Positions 15,996 through 23,575 of a stretch of 23,832 nt of DNA are shown here, piece after piece; position 1 is the stretch's first letter, and each line of letters begins with the position of its first letter. Position numbers and translations under genes: made by a program. The notes beneath the pieces were generated by a model. That model was not told where the DNA came from. It saw only the letters and a list, made by a program, of their open reading frames with translations, and ran no database searches. The stretch spans positions 1-23,832 of the forward strand of contig DJYX01000041.1 in NCBI GenBank assembly GCA_002450295.1, in the 5' to 3' direction. The stretch comes from Deltaproteobacteria bacterium UBA6967 (GTDB lineage: Bacteria; SAR324; NAC60-12).

Positions 15996-17409
15996 AAAAT
16001 ACTTCTGGTAGGTAGAAGACGATTTCTGGGAAGACGTAGATCATAAACATGGAGATGAAAACCATTGCTAGAAAGGGCATGCAGCCCGCAAAGATCTCTG
16101 TCAATTTGACATGCGGTGGCGCAATTCCCTTGAGATAATAGGCTGACATCGCCATTGGTGGTGTGAGGAAAGAGGTCTGTAGGTTAAGCGCAACCAGAAT
16201 CCCGAAGAATAGCGGATCGATCCCAAATTGAGGTAGCAGTGGCAGGAAGATGGGGACAAAGATGATGATGATCTCCGACCACTCTAGTGGCCACCCCAAC
16301 AGGAAAATGATCAACTGAGCTAAAAGTAAAAATGTTACTGGTGAGAGATCTAGGTGCTCAACAAACTCAGAAATAATCTGCTCACCTCCAAGATATGAAA
16401 ACACTGAAGAAAAGGTGTACGATCCAACGAACAGCCAGCAGACCATCGCTGTAGTTCGCATTGTCAGATAAACAGATTCACGCAGCCGCTGCCAAGTCAG
16501 TGCTCGGTAAGCGACCGCTAGCAACAGACCACCCATTGCCCCCACAGACGCTGCTTCTGATGGAGTCGCCAAACCACCGAGGATTGATCCAAGCACTGCT
16601 AGAATCAGTACAGCTAGAGGAAGGAAAGAAGTCATTAACATCCAGATCACTTTCAGCACTGGTATATCTGGAACTTCATCCTTGCTTGGCTTGGGTGCCA
16701 TCTCCGGTTGGACTATAGACCGGCCCACCACATACACCAGATACAGTCCGGCTAACATAAAACCTGGAAATAATGCACCTGCGTAGAGTCGAACAATTGA
16801 AGTCCCAGAAGCAGCTGCGTAGACAATGAGCATAATCGAAGGTGGAATCAAGATGCCCAGTGTTCCACCAGCACAGATAATCCCGGAAGCGAAACTTGTG
16901 TTATAACGGGCCTTAAGCATCGCTGGGAAAGCTAGTAGTCCCATCAGAGTAACAACAGCGCCAACGATTCCAGTAGCTGTGGCAAAAAGTGCGCAGGTGA
17001 TCAAGGCTGCGAGGCCCATAGATCCTGGTAAATTCTTCGCTGAAATATTCAGAGTATAGAAAAGTCTGTCAACTATATTTGCTCGTTCGACAATATAACC
17101 CATGAACAGGAACAATGGTACTGCTGTCAGTACCTCATTTGCCATCACCGTGTAGGTCTGGTTGATAAATAAATCGAATATCCTGCTATTGAAGAAACCC
17201 TCAATCCAGGTTTGAAATAGTGTGAAATCATCCGCATCTTTCCGAATCGCTCGATCAAAAGATCGCCACATTCTGCCTTCGTCAAAGTAGGCATAATAGC
17301 CAAACCCTATTCCCATTGCCATCAGCGTAAAAGCGATAGGGAAGCCAAACATGACTGCTCCAAGGAACAGACCCAACATCAACAGTGCAATTTGCGGATC
17401 GGTCATCAT
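15985..17409 (-). CDS. dctM: TRAP transporter large permease, DctM type
   Basis: The 474-residue membrane protein has the repeated helical architecture of DctM subunits, with typical segments such as LFLFMGYIVERA, GTLGILIPPSIMLIVYAAASGTSI (partly, near the first scoop motif) and FLTPPMAMSAYYLKG. It is longer than the common 425-residue DctM because of an inserted loop with DEGRMWRSFDRAIRKDADDF, as in the mannitol/chloroaromatic or 2-oxo-acid branch. It drives substrate uptake with a Na+ or H+ gradient together with DctQ and DctP. ATG at 17409 overlaps the dctQ TGA; the AGGAG signal is only 2 nt from it, so the second ATG at 17406 is better spaced. Confidence 0.93.
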   Translation of the reverse strand: MMTDPQIALLMLGLFLGAVMFGFPIAFTLMAMGIGFGYYAYFDEGRMWRSFDRAIRKDADDFTLFQTWIEGFFNSRIFDLFINQTYTVMANEVLTAVPLFLFMGYIVERANIVDRLFYTLNISAKNLPGSMGLAALITCALFATATGIVGAVVTLMGLLAFPAMLKARYNTSFASGIICAGGTLGILIPPSIMLIVYAAASGTSIVRLYAGALFPGFMLAGLYLVYVVGRSIVQPEMAPKPSKDEVPDIPVLKVIWMLMTSFLPLAVLILAVLGSILGGLATPSEAASVGAMGGLLLAVAYRALTWQRLRESVYLTMRTTAMVCWLFVGSYTFSSVFSYLGGEQIISEFVEHLDLSPVTFLLLAQLIIFLLGWPLEWSEIIIIFVPIFLPLLPQFGIDPLFFGILVALNLQTSFLTPPMAMSAYYLKGIAPPHVKLTEIFAGCMPFLAMVFISMFMIYVFPEIVFYLPEVFYGK

Positions 17410-17990
17410 TGCTCCTTGTCAGACTGTTTTCGCTGACGAGCTAGGATTACTTCTGTTTCCTCAACCTCGTCAGTTTCTTTGATTTCGTACCAAGAACCGT
17501 GGCGAATGCAGTGAACACATCGCAAAACTTGGGCGATTCCCTGAATCATCAACAACACACCGGCTAGCACAATGATCGCTTTGAACTGGAAAATTGGAAT
17601 GCCTGCTGGACTGTTGATACTAACTTCACCGTACCGGACGGATCGAGCTGCGTACTTGAATCCGGTGATGGAGAGAGCGAGGACTCCTGGGAAAAAAAAG
17701 AGAAAATATAGAATTAGATCGACACGAGCTTGGGTACTAGGCTTCCAATTACGGTAAAGGAAGTCTCCTCGCACATGTCCATTTTTTCCAAGGGTGTAGG
17801 CTCCACCCACCATAAACAATGTTCCATACATAATGAAAGAAACATCCAGCGCCCAAGGAGTAGGTGCGTTCAGCACATAGCGAACGAAAACCTCGTAGCT
17901 TACTCCAAATGCCATGAACATTATTAACCAGGCAAAGGCTTTTCCAATCCATGCACTTAAACTGTCAGCAAAATTGATAAATTTGTACAT
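17406..17990 (-). CDS. dctQ: TRAP transporter small permease, DctQ type
   Basis: A 194-residue protein with four hydrophobic segments, the size and layout expected of DctQ. SYEVFVRYVLNAPTPWALDVSFIMYG (in part, 31-56) is the family signature. The charged C-terminal tail (ETDEVEETEVILARQRKQ) is cytoplasmic. It pairs with DctM to form the membrane part of the transporter. It begins 130 nt after dctP, and that gap holds a very strong hairpin; the ribosome-binding site before the ATG is weak. Confidence 0.9.
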   Translation of the reverse strand: MYKFINFADSLSAWIGKAFAWLIMFMAFGVSYEVFVRYVLNAPTPWALDVSFIMYGTLFMVGGAYTLGKNGHVRGDFLYRNWKPSTQARVDLILYFLFFFPGVLALSITGFKYAARSVRYGEVSINSPAGIPIFQFKAIIVLAGVLLMIQGIAQVLRCVHCIRHGSWYEIKETDEVEETEVILARQRKQSDKEQ

Positions 17991-18027
17991 GGTTCTATCT
18001 AAAGAAATAAGAGATAGCGGTGAATGG

Positions 18028-18064
18028 CCTGGCCCAAAACTTTAGGACAAAGTTTTGGGCCAGG
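18028..18064 (-). other. 16-bp perfect hairpin between dctP and dctQ
   Basis: CCTGGCCCAAAACTTT (18028-18043) is exactly complementary to AAAGTTTTGGGCCAGG (18049-18064) around the 5-nt loop AGGAC. It lies 56 nt after the dctP stop and 37 nt before the dctQ start. No T-run follows on either strand, so it is not a standard intrinsic terminator. A 3'-protecting, processing-site or attenuation role that favours binding protein over permeases is the likely explanation. Confidence 0.8.
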
Positions 18065-18120
18065 AGGCGGAAAGGTAGGTAAGATTAGCAGTTACTAAAG
18101 TGTCTGCTGAAGAGTGTCAA

Positions 18121-19275
18121 CTACATTTTTAAGCGGCCAGGGAAATAGTGGTTGTAAGCTGTCACAAGATCTGTGCCGGCCATAATTTCATAATATGAAC
18201 AACGTTCTACCCAAGCGCGTTGACTATCAAGACACTTCTTCATGAAAGGATCTTTCTCGAGTTCGACGATCAGTTCATCCCAAGAATCTAGTTGAGCTGC
18301 CAAAATATCTTTAGAGGTACGGTGGACCGTAACCCCTTCTTGCTTTTGTAATTCGTCCAAATCCCTTGAATATTGATCCAGTGCAAGCATTGTGTTAGCA
18401 GTCGAAGTTGCTTCAACTGAGTGTGTAAGTATAGCTTGTAGATCTGGGTCCAAATCTTCAAAAAAATCTTTGTTGAAAAGAAACTCGAAAGATTCTGACG
18501 CTTGGTGGTACGAGGACAAGTAGTAATTCTTGGCTACGTCAGCTGCGCCGAAGCGGCGGTCAGAGGTTGGATTGTTGAATTCAAAAGCGTCAATCACACC
18601 ACGCTCCATGGCGGGGACAATTTCTCCGCCCGGCAATTGAGCCACTGACATGCCCATCTTCTGCAACAAGTCTGCTGCTAAACCTACAGTGCGATATTTG
18701 AAACCTTTTAAGTCACCACGCTTACTGACTTCGCCTTTAAACCATCCGAAAGGTTGTGGGAACATTGGGAATCCCATCATACCTACTACGTTAAGTCCCA
18801 TTATGTCTTGGGTCAATTCCCTGTACAACTCTTGTCCACCACCTTTGTAAAACCAACCCATCATTGTATTCGCGTTTCCACCAAATACAGGACCGGTACC
18901 AAATAAAGAAGCAGCTTTATTCTTTCCGTACCAGTAGACGGGTACGTCGTGACCGGCGTCAAGCACACCGTCATTGACGGCATCCAAAACCTGAAATGCA
19001 GCAACAACGGCGCCAGCTGGCAGCAACTCGATTTTTAGGCGGCCATTTGACATTGCTTCTACACGATCAACATATTGCTGCGCCATTTCCTGAAAAATTT
19101 CAGATGCTGGCCATGAAGTCTGCATCTTCATGGTAATAGCTCCGTGTGCTCCCGCATGAACTGCCGGTGCGCCTATTGTAGAAGCAGCCGCAACTGCTCC
19201 AACAGCGGCTGTCCCCTTAAGGAAGGATCTCCGATTCACTTTTTTCAATGCATCTTGTTTCACTAAATCATTCAT
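18121..19275 (-). CDS. dctP: Tat-exported TRAP substrate-binding protein, DctP type
   Basis: The 384-residue protein has a twin-arginine signal (NRRSFLKG near residues 14-21, then AAVGAVAAASTIGAPAVHA with likely cleavage after about Ala41). The mature sequence, with MKMQTSWPASEIFQEMAQQY, LLPAGAVVAAFQVLDAVNDG and GFKYRTVG, fits TRAP DctP proteins, closest by pattern to the TakP/mannitol-chloroaromatic branch that binds 2-oxo acids or other organic acids. The arginine in GFKYRT is the usual carboxylate clamp, so an organic anion is the expected ligand. An AGGAG site lies 5 nt before the ATG at 19275. It is the first gene of the operon dctP-dctQ-dctM-amidase-like-small membrane protein. Confidence 0.92.
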   Translation of the reverse strand: MNDLVKQDALKKVNRRSFLKGTAAVGAVAAASTIGAPAVHAGAHGAITMKMQTSWPASEIFQEMAQQYVDRVEAMSNGRLKIELLPAGAVVAAFQVLDAVNDGVLDAGHDVPVYWYGKNKAASLFGTGPVFGGNANTMMGWFYKGGGQELYRELTQDIMGLNVVGMMGFPMFPQPFGWFKGEVSKRGDLKGFKYRTVGLAADLLQKMGMSVAQLPGGEIVPAMERGVIDAFEFNNPTSDRRFGAADVAKNYYLSSYHQASESFEFLFNKDFFEDLDPDLQAILTHSVEATSTANTMLALDQYSRDLDELQKQEGVTVHRTSKDILAAQLDSWDELIVELEKDPFMKKCLDSQRAWVERCSYYEIMAGTDLVTAYNHYFPGRLKM

Positions 19276-19853
19276 GTTTTCTCCTATTGCTTACTTGGAA
19301 AATAGAAAATTTCCTCGAAAAATCTTCCCACACACTACTAAAAAATGAGCAGAGTTTTGGAAGTAATGGAATATATATCAAACAAATAGATTTCGAAGTC
19401 AAGTCATCATAGTCTAAATTTGTTTTTGCTCTACAAACCAGATGAACTTAATTGAGTTATAGATGTATGAAAAAATTAGTTATGTTTTAATTCATACTCC
19501 ATAGTTTTCTTTCATGATAAGAGTTTTGTCAACTATTTAACTAAGTAATTATTCTAGTAATTCAGTACTTTACCTTTTTATTAAGAATAAATATTTACCT
19601 GCAAAACACTGAAAAGCAACTAATTGCGCATTTAATTGTTAAATTGAAAAAACTTTTTAAATTTAATCTAAAAATCAATTATTTTTCAAATAATTTTGAA
19701 GAATTAAATTAATCTTTTTGACAGTAAAATAGGATAGCTGAGTCATTAGAAACCATTAATCAATTGGTCAAACGATGTCGCAACTAGGTCAAACATAATG
19801 AGACAACTTGTCTCAGATAAGATTTTTGAAAGGAGAGGGCTGAGATAGTTTCT
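19276..19853. promoter_or_regulatory. AT-rich region upstream of the TRAP operon with repeats and a palindrome
   Basis: This 578-nt region has no supported gene. Its central part (about 19400-19720) is very AT-rich. At its far end are two GGTCAAAC direct repeats (19766-19773 and 19787-19794), spaced 21 bp, about two helical turns, and then a 17-bp palindrome at 19799-19815. These could be regulator sites for the TRAP operon, though they are about 500 nt from dctP, or they could belong to the 3' end of the neighbouring unit. No promoter can be assigned with confidence. Confidence 0.4.
19799..19815. promoter_or_regulatory. Perfect 17-bp palindrome
   Basis: TGAGACAA-C-TTGTCTCA has 8-bp arms and a single central base, the form of a dimeric regulator operator. 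It lies 39 nt after the stop of the Rap1a/Tai-like gene. As RNA it could form a hairpin followed on the minus strand by TTATGTTT, so weak termination is the alternative. Confidence 0.5.
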
Positions 19854-20198
19854 TCAGGTGCAGGGGAAGTCTTGAGCGAGGATTTCACGTACTAGACTGG
19901 CCGCATTGTATCGACGTAATTCGGGGCGCTCACTCAACATCTTGAGTAATTTTTTAGTTAGAAAAGCGCTTTGAGTATCTGGCGTGACACAGATTTTCGG
20001 ATCTCGCAGCAATGAGGCTGTATCAACGGCTCCAAGGACATAGAACTTAGCAGCTGCTCGTTGCCCCACATCATTTGAATTCAATAAAGCAAATAGTTGC
20101 TCTCCAGTCACAAATCGGGCTGCCTGGCCTGCTGAAAGACTACCCACTACCATAGTAAGAAAAAGTAGCAGTGACAAGGACTGTCTAATAATTGTCAT
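19854..20198 (-). CDS. Small exported Rap1a/Tai-like protein
   Basis: A 114-residue protein with a signal peptide (residues 1 to about 26, ending AGQA-A). The mature 88 residues follow the Rap1a/Tai pattern: an initial FVTGEQLFALL, a central GAVDTA, ICVTP (Cys70), then KLLKMLSERPELRRYNAASLV and a terminal DFPC (Cys113). Cys70 and Cys113 probably form a disulphide. The first two cysteines common in the family are absent. The family was named for type VI secretion immunity proteins but many members occur without any effector. Here the ATG overlaps the cytochrome TGA (ATGA), so a role tied to the dehydrogenase/cytochrome unit is more likely, though unproven. Confidence 0.7.
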   Translation of the reverse strand: MTIIRQSLSLLLFLTMVVGSLSAGQAARFVTGEQLFALLNSNDVGQRAAAKFYVLGAVDTASLLRDPKICVTPDTQSAFLTKKLLKMLSERPELRRYNAASLVREILAQDFPCT

Positions 20199-20761
20199 GG
20201 TCGATAAGCTTGAATCCTTATTGAACTGTACCAGCCAATGATTTTTTTAGTTTCTTCATCGCTTAAATGGTTTGCAATTGCGACCATACTGGCGTCTAAG
20301 TGCTTACCGCCTTCACGCAACGCCCTAAGCCTATTCACCAAATAAAATTCTGGTTGCCCAGCTAGTGTGGGGGCTTGTGGATTTCTAGAAATCCCAATTA
20401 AGCCATGGCAAGCTGAGCAAGTCTGTGCTGCTTGCTCATTCTTCGTAGGGTTCCAATAAGTGACTTCTACATCAAGCGAATCATACCAGTCTGCTAGTTC
20501 TTGAATTTTACTGTCATCTAGACCTTGAGAAACAACATTCATAAGTTCGTGTTCCCGATGTCCATCTCGATATAATTTAAGTTGTTTTACTATGTAGTTC
20601 GGAGATAAGCCCGCCAGATTAGGGCTATCAGGTCTGGCAGATATACCGAGGGGACCATGGCACACAGCGCAATGTTTCATAGCGCTGAGCTCCCCACCGT
20701 AGTCAGCCAATACATTTTGAGAAAAGATGATCAGTATTAGCGGCCAGAGATAGAGCAGCAT
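20195..20761 (-). CDS. Dihaem c-type cytochrome, cytochrome c4-like
   Basis: The 188-residue periplasmic protein has a signal peptide (about 1-19) and two similar class I cytochrome domains. The haem-binding motifs are CAVCH (31-35) and CSACH (115-119). Each is followed by the c4-type pattern P.LAGQ/LS..Y, with probable axial Met in HELMNVV (Met74) and DASMVAIA. Located 123 nt downstream of the PQQ-type dehydrogenase, it is the probable electron acceptor that passes electrons to a terminal oxidase. No strong ribosome-binding site precedes the ATG at 20761. Confidence 0.92.
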   Translation of the reverse strand: MLLYLWPLILIIFSQNVLADYGGELSAMKHCAVCHGPLGISARPDSPNLAGLSPNYIVKQLKLYRDGHREHELMNVVSQGLDDSKIQELADWYDSLDVEVTYWNPTKNEQAAQTCSACHGLIGISRNPQAPTLAGQPEFYLVNRLRALREGGKHLDASMVAIANHLSDEETKKIIGWYSSIRIQAYRP

Positions 20762-20835
20762 TTGTGCTTATGATTGTAGATGTTTTGGTCCTCACAAAGG
20801 GACCCATTCTTTAGCAAAGCTTGAGCAAGAATCGA

Positions 20836-20865
20836 AGGCTCTCCGAAAAAAATTTCAAAGAGCCT
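20836..20865 (-). other. Hairpin between the dehydrogenase and cytochrome genes
   Basis: AGGCTCT (20836-20842) pairs with AGAGCCT (20859-20865) around a 16-nt loop that contains T7 on the minus strand. No T-run follows the stem, so it resembles the other intercistronic hairpins in the window rather than a terminator. It sits 19 nt after the dehydrogenase stop. Confidence 0.5.
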
Positions 20866-20884
20866 GCCTTAACAAATGAAAAGA

Positions 20885-22156
20885 TCAGTTACCGTAGCTG
20901 ATACGGTAGATGGCACCTACGTAGTCATCGGAAACTAGCATTGACCCATCCTTCATCATCGCCACATCAACTGGGCGGCCTTTATAAATACCAGTTTCAT
21001 CCAGCCATCCCTCAGCAAATACTTCGGACTGACCGGCGGTACCATCATCGTTCAAAGGAATGAAGTTGATCAGGGCCCCTGATGGCTCTGTTCGGTTCCA
21101 AGAACCATGGGAAGCTACAAATATACCACCCCGATACTTGCTTGGAAATTTCTGACCAGTATAAAAAGCCATTCCCAGTTGAGCTTGGTGCGCCGGGAAA
21201 TTGACCTGTGGAAACACCGCACCGACTGGTTCAGCCATATCTGCCAAATCTGGTGCTGCCCCAGATCCAGCAACTTTGTAGTCGCCGTTCCAGTATGGGA
21301 AGCCAAAGTGCTCACCAATGGTAGTTGAACGATTTAGCTCTCCTGGAGGTACGTTATCACCCAATCCATCAACCTGATTATCTGTCCACCATAGTGTGCC
21401 ATCTGCAGGGTTAAAGCCCATACCTACCGAATTGCGGACACCGCGTGAGTAGACCTCTCGTCCACTTCCATCGAAAGGATCTAGACGGATAATTCCACCG
21501 ATTCCAATCTCATCGTAGTAATCAACCTTCGTCGCAGGCTGAACATTGTATGGCTGACCTAAAGTTACATAGAGCTTGCCATCTGGGCCCACTTCACAAG
21601 TTCTAGCACCATGATTAAATGATTCTTCGGACTCCGGAATCAGATTTCCTTGCGAGACCACTTCAATCACAGCAACGTCTGGGCTCTCATAGAAGAACTC
21701 TGCCGCTGGAAAATTAAGAATCCGATTGTGCTCCACGATGATCAAAAAACCATCTGGTGTGAAACAAACAGCGTTGGGAACTTTTTTGCTAATGGAAGGT
21801 GCAAATTCTTTAACTTCGTCAGCGATGCTGTCGCCGTTTCGGTCAGTTACGGCCCAGACAGAAGTTTTGCGTGTGCCAACAAATACCATATTAGTGGCAA
21901 GCCCCACTGCCATCTCTCGTGCGTCTGGTACTATCGCGTAAAGTTCAATGTTGAAGCCTGGTGGTAACTTTACCTTTTCCAAGTTAGCTCGAATCGCGTC
22001 GGCATTTCGGCCTTCCTGAGGGACAGTCGGAATATCTAAGCTGATGCCTGTCACTTTCACATTCTTCAGCTTTTCAAGATTGTCCATCGCAAAAGCAGTT
22101 CCGCTCAGCGCTAGCAATGCACTGGTCATCAGTGCAAATGATTTTGAGAATTTCAT
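20885..22156 (-). CDS. Periplasmic PQQ-type sugar/aldehyde dehydrogenase (sorbosone dehydrogenase-like)
   Basis: The 423-residue protein has a signal peptide (about 1-23, ending AFA-M) and a beta-propeller sequence of the glucose/sorbosone dehydrogenase family, which use PQQ to oxidise aldoses or related aldehydes/alcohols. Visible family motifs are FNHGARTCEVGPDGKLYVTLG (near 180-200, His182 as candidate catalytic base), SRGVRNSVGMGFNP (237-250), PPGELN, SHGSWNR and GRPVDVAMMKDGSMLVSDD. The downstream cytochrome is a fitting electron acceptor, and pqqABC diverges 368 nt away, which supports PQQ as cofactor. The substrate cannot be told from sequence. The ATG at 22156 has an AGGA site 5-6 nt upstream. 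Confidence 0.88.
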   Translation of the reverse strand: MKFSKSFALMTSALLALSGTAFAMDNLEKLKNVKVTGISLDIPTVPQEGRNADAIRANLEKVKLPPGFNIELYAIVPDAREMAVGLATNMVFVGTRKTSVWAVTDRNGDSIADEVKEFAPSISKKVPNAVCFTPDGFLIIVEHNRILNFPAAEFFYESPDVAVIEVVSQGNLIPESEESFNHGARTCEVGPDGKLYVTLGQPYNVQPATKVDYYDEIGIGGIIRLDPFDGSGREVYSRGVRNSVGMGFNPADGTLWWTDNQVDGLGDNVPPGELNRSTTIGEHFGFPYWNGDYKVAGSGAAPDLADMAEPVGAVFPQVNFPAHQAQLGMAFYTGQKFPSKYRGGIFVASHGSWNRTEPSGALINFIPLNDDGTAGQSEVFAEGWLDETGIYKGRPVDVAMMKDGSMLVSDDYVGAIYRISYGN

Positions 22157-22260
22157 GTTGTCCTCGGGAAATGGAGGGTTAATTCATCAGCCTAATTGAA
22201 ACAGAATTCGTGAGAGGCTATGCGTTAGATCTCAGGAAATTCCTAAATTGGCTGCCAGCA

Positions 22261-22290
22261 TATAAAGAGGATACTGTGGTATTATGTCAA
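22261..22290 (-). promoter_or_regulatory. Candidate promoter of the PQQ-dehydrogenase operon
   Basis: Minus strand TTGACA (22290-22285), 18-bp spacer, TTTATA (22266-22261), about 100 nt before the ATG at 22156. The -35 is perfect; the -10 is weak, and TATATG two bases on is an alternative. Confidence 0.35.
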
Positions 22291-22404
22291 ACCCTTTTTT
22301 TTTAGGACTTCAAACATTAATTATAAACAACTGATTATAAAAGAAAAAACTTTTTTAAGTTTTGGGTTTCAAAAGCCAAAAGATTTGTGATCGTAAAAAA
22401 AGTT

Positions 22405-22429
22405 ATAGACTTTCGTCTATTTGTTTTTT
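22405..22429 (+). terminator. Terminator-like hairpin in the pqqA leader
   Basis: ATAGAC-TTTC-GTCTAT (22405-22420) forms a 6-bp stem with a tetraloop and is followed by TTGTTTTTT. A7 precedes it, so it could also work on the minus strand. No gene ends here on either strand, which makes attenuation of the pqq transcript, or a short noncoding transcript, the reasonable readings. The stem has only two GC pairs, so strength is uncertain. Confidence 0.45.
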
Positions 22430-22523
22430 AGCTTCTCCCCACAGTCTGCTCTCGTATGGACTGGACCAATGGCCACAAGTAACTATTGGTAAACTTTTTT
22501 CAACATCTCGACAGGAGACAAAC

Positions 22524-22604
22524 ATGAAGACTTGGAAAGCACCGAAAGTACGTGAAATTGCTGTAGGCATGGAAATCAACTGCTACGCTTGCGCCAAGCT
22601 CTGA
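22524..22604 (+). CDS. pqqA: PqqA: precursor peptide of pyrroloquinoline quinone
   Basis: A 26-residue peptide with the invariant Glu and Tyr spaced as E-x3-Y (Glu17 and Tyr21 in GMEINCYAC), the two residues that PqqE cross-links to build PQQ. The start has an AGGAG site 6 nt upstream at 22513-22517. A longer in-frame start exists upstream at 22362, but it would add an untypical 54-residue extension with no ribosome-binding site. It is directly followed by pqqB and pqqC. The C-terminus, CYACAKL, is short and cysteine-containing. Confidence 0.95.
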   Translation: MKTWKAPKVREIAVGMEINCYACAKL

Positions 22605-22639
22605 TGGTTTTAACCTCCTCCTGCTAAAGAATCTTAACG

Positions 22640-23575
22640 ATGCATATACGCATTTTAGGCTCTGCAGCCGGTGGAGGCTTTCCTCAGTGGAACTGCAATC
22701 ATCCAAACAGTCGCCGCGCACGTAGAAAAGATTTTACGGCTAGTCCTCGCACCCAATCCTCATTAGCAATTAGCTCTGACAGAGAGCACTGGTTCCTTTG
22801 CAATGCTTCTCCCGATCTGCGCCAACAAATTAATGAAAATTTAATCCTCCAGCCCCAGCCTGACGGTCCATTGCGCGCTAGCCCTATTGCTGGTGTTGTG
22901 GTAACCAATGCAGATGTTGATCACATTGCAGGCTTGCTCAACTTACGTGAGTCACAAGCATTACAGCTCTATGCTACCAGGCGAGTACTTGAGGTGCTTG
23001 CAGCAAATCCGATCTTCCAGGTGTTGAATCCTAAATTCGTGCAACGCCGACCTCTACAGCTAGAGCAGGATCATATGCTCCAGTTGCCCGATGGTAGCTC
23101 GAGTGGTTTATTAATTCGTCCTTTCGCAGTCCCCGGGAAAATTGCTCTGTGGTTGGAAGAAAAAGGCCAAGCAGTGCCAACTGATGCAATTCAGGAAGAC
23201 ACGATTGCCTTGGAAGGCAAAAGCGCAGACGGTAAGACTCTCTTCTTTTACATTCCCGGTTGTGCATCAATGCCCGAGTGGTTGCAAGAACGACTACAAC
23301 ATGCACCGCTGCTGCTCTTTGATGGCACCCTCTGGCAAGACAATGAAATGATTGTTTCAGGAGTGGGGCAAAAGACTGGTCAGAGAATGGGACACATGAG
23401 CTTATCTGGGCCGCAGGGTTCCATTGCGACCCTGCAAAATCTTGGAATTGAGCGAAAAATCTTTGTGCACTTGAATACGACCAATCCTGTGTTGCTAGAA
23501 GATTCGCCTGAGCGTGCTGAAGCTACTGCAGCTGGATGGGAAATTGCCCACGATGGAATGGAATTGAGCCTATGA
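22640..23575 (+). CDS. pqqB: PqqB: PQQ biosynthesis protein, metallo-beta-lactamase fold
   Basis: A 311-residue protein with the N-terminal PqqB hallmark GSAAGGGFPQWNCN (7-20) and the metal-binding TNADVDHIAGLL (89-100). PqqB is a metallo-beta-lactamase-like enzyme of the PQQ pathway, proposed to hydroxylate the tyrosine part of the intermediate after PqqA cross-linking and trimming. It starts 35 nt after pqqA and overlaps pqqC (ATGA). Length is normal and no disruption is seen. The ribosome-binding site is weak. Confidence 0.96.
   Translation: MHIRILGSAAGGGFPQWNCNHPNSRRARRKDFTASPRTQSSLAISSDREHWFLCNASPDLRQQINENLILQPQPDGPLRASPIAGVVVTNADVDHIAGLLNLRESQALQLYATRRVLEVLAANPIFQVLNPKFVQRRPLQLEQDHMLQLPDGSSSGLLIRPFAVPGKIALWLEEKGQAVPTDAIQEDTIALEGKSADGKTLFFYIPGCASMPEWLQERLQHAPLLLFDGTLWQDNEMIVSGVGQKTGQRMGHMSLSGPQGSIATLQNLGIERKIFVHLNTTNPVLLEDSPERAEATAAGWEIAHDGMELSL

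Larger units (their letters stand above)
22157..22523. promoter_or_regulatory. Divergent intergenic region between PQQ dehydrogenase and pqqA
   Basis: This 367-nt region should carry promoters for both directions. On the minus strand a perfect TTGACA (22285-22290) is followed 18 bp later by TTTATA (22261-22266), a reasonable sigma-70 promoter for the dehydrogenase. In the pqqA direction two hairpins lie in the leader (22405-22420 and 22465-22490). Two ATTATAAA repeats near 22319-22341 are also present. No gene is seen. Confidence 0.4.

Noticed and set aside
19854..20198. Type VI secretion immunity protein (Rap1a/Tai) with a nearby toxin
   Set aside because: No effector or secretion gene is in the window, and the gene overlaps a cytochrome gene.
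22362..22604. Longer 80-residue version of PqqA
   Set aside because: The extension has no ribosome-binding site and is not like PqqA; the ATG at 22524 has an AGGAG site and gives the normal 26-residue precursor.
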